Origin: Hyphomicrobiales bacterium | Lineage (GTDB): Bacteria; Pseudomonadota; Alphaproteobacteria; Rhizobiales; Beijerinckiaceae | NCBI GenBank assembly: GCA_900470095.1 | Contig: UBZM01000002.1 | Span: 87,700-151,699 of the forward strand | Length of the DNA: 64,000 bases | Direction of reading: 5' to 3' | Shown here: piece after piece, positions 59,504 to 64,000 of the stretch | Position numbering within the stretch: position 1 is the stretch's first letter | Layout of the letters: each line of letters starts with the position of its first letter | The notes under the pieces: model-generated | Told to the model about the DNA's origin: nothing | The model's input: the letters and a program-made list of their open reading frames with translations, nothing else | The model's database searches: none | Made by a program: the position numbers and the translations under genes

Positions 59504-60346
59504 TCAATGGCACATGAAGAGCGGAACCTTGCTGTTCTTGAGCAGGGACTGCGTCACGCCGCCGAGCAGCCATTCGCGCAGGCGGGAATGGCGATAGCCA
59601 CCCAACACGATGAAACCGGCGCCGAACTCGACCGCTTCGTCCTGGAGCGCTGTCGCGACATCGCGCCCCTTGCCGAGTGCCACCGTCTTGACCGTGACGT
59701 CGACGCCATGGCGGGCGAGATGAGGTGCCAGCTCGACACCGGGAACCGCGTTGGAAAGGTCCTTCTCGCCGGTGACCGAGACGATCTCGACAGCCTTGGC
59801 GGCTCGCAGGAACGGCAAGGCATCGGCCACGGCACGCGCCGCGCTGGCCCCGCCGTCCCAGGCGATGACGATGGTCTCTCCCGAGAAGCCGGGATGGCCG
59901 GGCGGAACGACCAGGACCGGCCTGCCGCTCTCGAACAGAGCCGTCTCGATCAGACCGCGGTCGACGGCGAGCGTCGTCGGCTCCGCATCCAGGATTGAGA
60001 GGTCGTTGACGCGGGCATGGTCGAGAAAGCGCTGCAGCAGGCTGCTATAGATCAGTTGAGGGCTCTCGACCGTGCTGACCACGCCGGCAAGATTGGCCGC
60101 GAACCGAGCGTCGGAGGCCAGCTTCTGCGCGAGGCCGGCAATGCGCCGATTCTCCGACGCGACGATCGCGCCGCTGAAATCATCGATCATCGAATAGGGC
60201 ACGGAGAACCGGCTTGCCGCCGCCTGCACCGTCAGATGCGCATTCGTCTGCCGCGCCAACGAAAGCCCGTAGCCGACAGCAAGGTTCTCCTCGGTCTGCC
60301 CCTCCTCCGTCACCGCGACCAATATGCTCTTGATGCCTTCGATCAT
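59504..60346 (-). CDS. Tandem universal stress protein
   Basis: The 280-residue protein has two UspA-like halves. The first opens IKSILVAVTEEGQTEENLAV; the second has TIVIAWDGGASAARAVADAL and ends with the nucleotide-loop-type FIVLGGYRHSRLREWLLGG followed by VTQSLLKNSKVPLFMCH. Such tandem Usp proteins are induced by starvation and low oxygen. A FixK-like site lies about 50 bases upstream in the region shared with the small acidic protein gene. It is probably cotranscribed with the Pat-like gene. Confidence 0.91.
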   Translation of the reverse strand: MIEGIKSILVAVTEEGQTEENLAVGYGLSLARQTNAHLTVQAAASRFSVPYSMIDDFSGAIVASENRRIAGLAQKLASDARFAANLAGVVSTVESPQLIYSSLLQRFLDHARVNDLSILDAEPTTLAVDRGLIETALFESGRPVLVVPPGHPGFSGETIVIAWDGGASAARAVADALPFLRAAKAVEIVSVTGEKDLSNAVPGVELAPHLARHGVDVTVKTVALGKGRDVATALQDEAVEFGAGFIVLGGYRHSRLREWLLGGVTQSLLKNSKVPLFMCH

Positions 60347-60396
60347 GTCATCCTCCAGTACGCGAAAGAACCTCCATCGGCCCGGCAGAAACGTCC

Positions 60397-60410
60397 TTGC
60401 GCCAGATCAA
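60397..60410. promoter_or_regulatory. FixK/FNR-like site in the divergent stress promoter
   Basis: TTGCGCCAGATCAA fits the FixK2-type pattern TTG(A/C)-N6-(T/G)CAA, and matches the stricter FNR consensus TTGAT-N4-ATCAA at 8 of 10 positions. Its centre is about 57 bases before the universal stress protein start (minus) and about 81 before the small protein start (plus). Confidence 0.5.
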
Positions 60411-60484
60411 ACCGGGCGCGCCCGAAATATGCGCGATTGAGCGTGGCATGGATATCCAAGCCGCAGAAAGGACGGACGACCATC

Positions 60485-60886
60485 ATGCTTTATGTCATCA
60501 CCCTTCATCTCGCCCAGACGAGCGGCTATCCCGAAGGAAGCCCGCGGCATGGCTACGAGATTACCGCGCCGCTCGACCTTGACGGACATATCGATGCGGC
60601 TGCCTGGCAGGAGCAGCGCGATCTCTGCCGCGTCAGGCGCTTCTCGGTGGGGGAGCCGGATCGTCACGGCTGGCTCCTGCGCCGGGCCGGAGGCGCCGGC
60701 GGCGCGACCTGGTTCATCGACTATGACGATTCCGGCAGCGATGATGACGAGGCCGGCTACCGGCTCGACCGACACCGCTTCGTCGTCGGCGACTATGTCT
60801 CTATCCGCGACGGTGACGACCACCTGCAGCCCTTCCAGATCATTGCAGTGAAACCGAGGGCCCCGGTCAAACCAGTCATCGCCTGA
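60485..60886 (+). CDS. Small acidic hypothetical protein
   Basis: The 133-residue protein has no signal peptide or membrane segment. It starts MLYVITLHLAQTSGYPEG and contains an Asp-rich turn (WFIDYDDSGSDDDEAGYRLD) followed by RFVVGDYVSIRDGDDHLQPF, ending in a basic VKPRAPVKP. The second half looks like a small beta domain. It lies between two stress-protein genes and behind a FixK-like site, so a stress role is possible, but I do not recognise the family. The upstream extension of the frame overlaps the divergent gene and is not supported. Confidence 0.6.
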   Translation: MLYVITLHLAQTSGYPEGSPRHGYEITAPLDLDGHIDAAAWQEQRDLCRVRRFSVGEPDRHGWLLRRAGGAGGATWFIDYDDSGSDDDEAGYRLDRHRFVVGDYVSIRDGDDHLQPFQIIAVKPRAPVKPVIA

Positions 60887-60931
60887 AGGCATCTACGGCA
60901 TCTGCGCGGTGCCGGTGTGCAGGGGGGCGCC

Positions 60932-60945
60932 TTGCTCCATATCAA
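60932..60945. promoter_or_regulatory. FixK/FNR-like site upstream of the second universal stress protein
   Basis: TTGCTCCATATCAA fits TTG(A/C)-N6-(T/G)CAA and matches TTGAT-N4-ATCAA at 9 of 10 positions. Its centre lies about 72 bases before the ATG at 61011, and a CATAGA hexamer at 60971-60976 sits where a -10 element would for an activator bound at about -41. Confidence 0.65.
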
Positions 60946-61010
60946 TGCGTCCCTGCACACTGGGCTCGATCATAGACTCCACGGATGCGTCGAGATTTGG
61001 GGGACATGCG

Positions 61011-61853
61011 ATGACAGCAACGGTGAAGGCGCAGGCGGGCTATGCCAGCATCATGGTGCCGCTCAACCTCGGCAGCGGTGCCGCCGATCGGGTCAAGCTG
61101 GCAGCCTCATTGGCCGATCGCTTTGGAAGCCGGCTGATCGGCATCGCCGCAGAAGACTTCATTCTCCCCTATGTCGGCGACGGTCTGGCGAGCGTCGACG
61201 CGCTCCTGATCGAGGAGAGCAAGCGCGCAGTCTCAGCAGACCTTGCGCGCGCCGAAGCGATATTCCGCAAGGCCGCCGGCGACATGAAGCACCTTGTCTG
61301 GCGCAGCGCCATCGAAACGCCGCGGAACTTCGTTCTCGACCAGGCCCGCGCAGCCGATCTCGTGGTGCTGGCCCGCCAAGCCCATCACGACCCCGTCCAG
61401 GGTGGGATGAGCCTCTCTCCGGGCGATCTCGTCATGTCGCTCGGCCGGCCGCTCCTCGTCGTACCGCCCGACGTCAGCTATCTATCCGGCAAGCATATCC
61501 TGGTCGCCTGGAAGGATACGCGGGAAGCGCGGCGCGCCGTGCGGGACGCCCTGCCGCTGCTGGCGCGGGCAGAATCCGTGACCGTCCTGTCGATTGGGCC
61601 GGACGCCGAAGATCAGGGCGCCGAAGACGTGCGCGACTACCTCGTCTTGCACGGTGTGGCGGCAAAAGCGGTGCTGCAGACCGACAGTGCCAAGCACGCA
61701 GTCAACGAGTTGATCGACTTTGCCACCGAGCACGGTTCCGATCTCATCGTTTCCGGCGCCTATGGTCACAATCGCATGCGGGAGTGGATGTTTGGCGGCA
61801 TGACACGCGATCTACTGCAAGCTTCACCCGTCTGCTGCTTGATGTCACATTGA
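61011..61853 (+). CDS. Tandem universal stress protein
   Basis: The 280-residue protein has two Usp halves: ASIMVPLNLGSGAADRVKLA at the start and HILVAWKDTREARRAVRDALP in the middle. It ends SDLIVSGAYGHNRMREWMFGG, then MTRDLLQASPVCCLMSH. It resembles the other tandem Usp here in plan but not closely in sequence. GGGGGAC precedes the ATG at 61011, 65 bases after a FixK-like site. The metal ATPase gene follows by 39 bases, so the two form an operon. Confidence 0.91.
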   Translation: MTATVKAQAGYASIMVPLNLGSGAADRVKLAASLADRFGSRLIGIAAEDFILPYVGDGLASVDALLIEESKRAVSADLARAEAIFRKAAGDMKHLVWRSAIETPRNFVLDQARAADLVVLARQAHHDPVQGGMSLSPGDLVMSLGRPLLVVPPDVSYLSGKHILVAWKDTREARRAVRDALPLLARAESVTVLSIGPDAEDQGAEDVRDYLVLHGVAAKAVLQTDSAKHAVNELIDFATEHGSDLIVSGAYGHNRMREWMFGGMTRDLLQASPVCCLMSH

Positions 61854-61892
61854 GACCGCGCGGGCTTCGCAGGCACCCGTCGCCCGCATGAC

Positions 61893-63824
61893 ATGACGAA
61901 GCCGGACCGGCTCGCACAGGAGATTCAGGCGGTGCCCCAGTCTCAAGCGGAGGCCCTGGCACAGCCCGCCCACGACAGCTGGGCGGGACGGATCTCCCGG
62001 CTCTGTCGCCAGTATCTCGACCTGCTGCTCGTCGGCATCGCCCTGGCCGGGCTCGTTGCCGGCGGCTGGCTCTGGTGGATCGGCATGGCATCCTTCGCCA
62101 GTCGCGCCTGGACTGTTGCGACCATCCCGGTGCTGCTGGCGCTCATCATCCAGATCGTCGGATCGCTGCGCCGCGGCGATGTCGGTCTCGATATCGTCGC
62201 GGCCCTGTCGATGTCGGCGGCGCTTGCCTTCGGCGAAAGCCTGGCCGGCAACGTCGTCGCGCTGATGTATGCTGGCGGCCAGCTGCTCGAGAATTTCGCC
62301 CAGGGCCGTGCGCGCCGGGAAATGTCGGCTCTCCTTGGCCGGGTCGCCTTCAACGCCATGCGTTATCGCGGCGAGACGCTCGAGGAGGTGTCGATCGCAG
62401 CGATCCGCCAGGGTGATCGTCTGCTGATGCGCACCGGAGAGGTGCTGCCGGTCGATGGCCATGTCGCGAGTGGCGTCGCCGTGCTCGACCTTTCGGCTCT
62501 GACCGGAGAGTCCCTGCCGAAAAGCCTGAGCCGCGGCGCCGAGGTGCTCAGCGGAGCAACGCTCCTCGGCGCCCCCTTCGATCTGATCGCAAGCCGGCCG
62601 GCATCCGAGAGCACCTATGCCGGGATCGTCAAGCTGGTGGAGCAGGCACAGGCGAGCAAGGCGCCGATGGCACGGCTGGCGGACCGTTACGCCATCGGCT
62701 TTCTCGCGTTGACGCTCGTCATCGCGGGCACGGCCTGGCTACTGAGCAGTGACCCGATCCGCGCCCTGGCGGTCCTCGTCGTGGCAACGCCCTGTCCCTT
62801 GATCCTCGCCGTGCCCGTCGCGATCATTTCGGGCATCTCGAAGGCCGCGCGGGGTGGGGCGCTGGTCAAGGACGGCAGCGTGCTCGAGGCCCTGGCGCGA
62901 GTGCGGACAGCCATCCTCGACAAAACCGGTACGCTCACCCAGGGGCGGCCGACGATCACCGAGATCCGCACCTGCAACGGCTTTGCCGCGACCGAGGTGC
63001 TGGCCCTGGCCGCAAGCCTCGATCAGGCATCGGCACATGTGGTGGCGATTTCACTGATCCGGGCCGCGTCTGATGCGGGACTGACGCTACTACCCCCTTC
63101 GGATATCTCCGAGACGCCAGGAAAGGGCATCGAGGGACAGGTCGGCACCAGGCGCATCGCACTGGGCGGCGGTTCCTATGTGCGCAGCCGCAGCCGGGGC
63201 GGTGATCCGGACGCGCTGGTTGCAGACGCCCCACAGGAAGCTTTGACCGTGGCGGTGGCAGCGGACGGGCTGCTCGCCGGCGTCATTCTGCTTCGCGACC
63301 AATTGCGCGACGATGCGCGCTCGACGCTTCAATCTCTCCGCACCGCCGGAATCGAGCGGATCGTGCTCGCGTCGGGAGATCTCGAGCAGATTGCCCGGAC
63401 CGTGGGCGAAGATCTCGGCGTCGATCAGGTTCTGGGAGACCTGACGCCAGAGGGCAAGGTCGCCGTCGTGCGCCGCGAGGCCGAGAGCAGGGCCGTGATG
63501 ATGGTGGGTGACGGTGTCAATGACGCACCCGCACTTGCCGCCGCCGATGTCGGGGTCGCAATGGGCGCGCGTGGCGCCGCTGCGTCATCGCAGGCAGCCG
63601 GCATCGTAGTTCTGGTCGACGAACTGCAGCCGCTGGCGAAGGCACTCGTGATTGCCCGACGCACGCGCGGCATCGCGTTGCAGAGCGTCTACGTCGGCCT
63701 CGGGCTGTCCCTCGTCGGAATGCTTGTCGCTGCCCTCGGCTATCTTCCGCCGGTGCAGGGAGCCCTGTTCCAGGAAGCGATCGACATCGTGGTCATCCTG
63801 AACGCGCTCCGGGCCCTGCGCTGA
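61893..63824 (+). CDS. P1B-type heavy-metal ATPase, TPC class
   Basis: The 643-residue P-type ATPase has TGES at 204-207, the transmembrane metal motif TPCPL at about 299-303, phosphorylated Asp in DKTGTLT at 343-349 and GDGVNDAPAL near 540. There is no N-terminal heavy-metal-binding domain; the first ~40 residues are not motif-bearing. The His-Pro dipeptide normally found in the nucleotide domain appears as His-Val (SAHVVAIS, about 380). TPC instead of CPC or SPC leaves the transported metal open. It sits behind a stress-protein gene under a FixK-like site. Confidence 0.88.
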   Translation: MTKPDRLAQEIQAVPQSQAEALAQPAHDSWAGRISRLCRQYLDLLLVGIALAGLVAGGWLWWIGMASFASRAWTVATIPVLLALIIQIVGSLRRGDVGLDIVAALSMSAALAFGESLAGNVVALMYAGGQLLENFAQGRARREMSALLGRVAFNAMRYRGETLEEVSIAAIRQGDRLLMRTGEVLPVDGHVASGVAVLDLSALTGESLPKSLSRGAEVLSGATLLGAPFDLIASRPASESTYAGIVKLVEQAQASKAPMARLADRYAIGFLALTLVIAGTAWLLSSDPIRALAVLVVATPCPLILAVPVAIISGISKAARGGALVKDGSVLEALARVRTAILDKTGTLTQGRPTITEIRTCNGFAATEVLALAASLDQASAHVVAISLIRAASDAGLTLLPPSDISETPGKGIEGQVGTRRIALGGGSYVRSRSRGGDPDALVADAPQEALTVAVAADGLLAGVILLRDQLRDDARSTLQSLRTAGIERIVLASGDLEQIARTVGEDLGVDQVLGDLTPEGKVAVVRREAESRAVMMVGDGVNDAPALAAADVGVAMGARGAAASSQAAGIVVLVDELQPLAKALVIARRTRGIALQSVYVGLGLSLVGMLVAALGYLPPVQGALFQEAIDIVVILNALRALR

Positions 63825-64000
63825 CGCGCAACGCGCGCCCGTTAAGTGGTCGTGCTTTAGTCTGGGACCTCGTGACAGCCGCCCGCCCCACCCCGAACCC
63901 ACCCGGCAGCCAAGGCTTTGGCCGGCTCCGCTTCAGGACCGGCAAACCAACTTTCGAGCGCGACTTTCCGCCGGTTGTCAGTATCCTGCACCCTCGATGT

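Noticed and set aside
63872..64000. GTG-started frame running off the right edge
   Set aside because: Open to the window end, but too short, without ribosome site or recognisable motif; nothing firm can be said of 63825-64000.

Overview
The window looks like a GC-rich alphaproteobacterial chromosome, most likely Hyphomicrobiales. A Bosea-like genus is my guess from overall gene content; no rRNA or other marker here settles it. Supporting signs are a PmtA-type phosphatidylethanolamine methyltransferase, a flagellar flgD/fliK pair, FixK-like boxes and many ABC oligopeptide-type transporters.

Layout. 1-4519 is core: flgD (cut by the left edge) and fliK on the minus strand, then mnmA and a pmtA-like gene on the plus strand, then a small secreted four-cysteine protein. 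4835-4911 is an elongator tRNA-Met. Its last 14 bases are repeated exactly at 8037-8050, so 4912-8050 reads as a small, decayed island integrated at the tRNA. It holds an unknown helical protein, the tail of a D12-class DNA adenine methylase carrying a stop, IS-like GGCTCA repeats, an XRE regulator, a short BrnA-like antitoxin piece and a zinc-ribbon nuclease-like protein. No integrase is visible.

9189-28572 is a surface-polysaccharide locus. It encodes a UDP-glucuronate-4-epimerase-like enzyme, a Wzm/Wzt ABC exporter whose ATPase has a C-terminal polymer-recognition-type domain, three methyltransferase-type proteins, an alpha-1,2-fucosyltransferase-like GT11, several GT2/GT4 enzymes (one a GT2-GT4 fusion), a CDP-deoxyhexose module (rfbG, an SDR, rfbF), GDP-fucose synthesis (gmd, fcl) and galE. 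Most genes overlap by 1-14 bases. Another FkbM methyltransferase and a UDP-HexNAc 6-dehydrogenase-like gene (34401-36618) look like part of the same theme, separated from it by a catabolic module.

28765-34259 is a divergent sugar-acid-type catabolic module: an RraA-like protein and a Bug-type binding protein on the minus strand, and a GntR regulator, a DapA-family lyase and an IlvD/Edd-family dehydratase on the plus strand, with a strong palindrome between the two arms. 36831-51594 holds two complete oligopeptide-type ABC importers, an AbgB-like M20 hydrolase, an alpha/beta hydrolase and an RpiR/MurR regulator. The hydrolases probably cleave what the importers bring in.

52043-63824 is a regulatory and stress region: a histidine kinase and NarL-type response regulator in convergent orientation, a MocR regulator, a DUF983 protein, an acyl-CoA-synthetase/GNAT fusion (Pat-like), two tandem universal stress proteins, a small acidic protein and a P1B-type metal ATPase. 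Two sites matching the FixK-type pattern TTGC-N6-TCAA lie in front of the stress genes, suggesting control by low oxygen.
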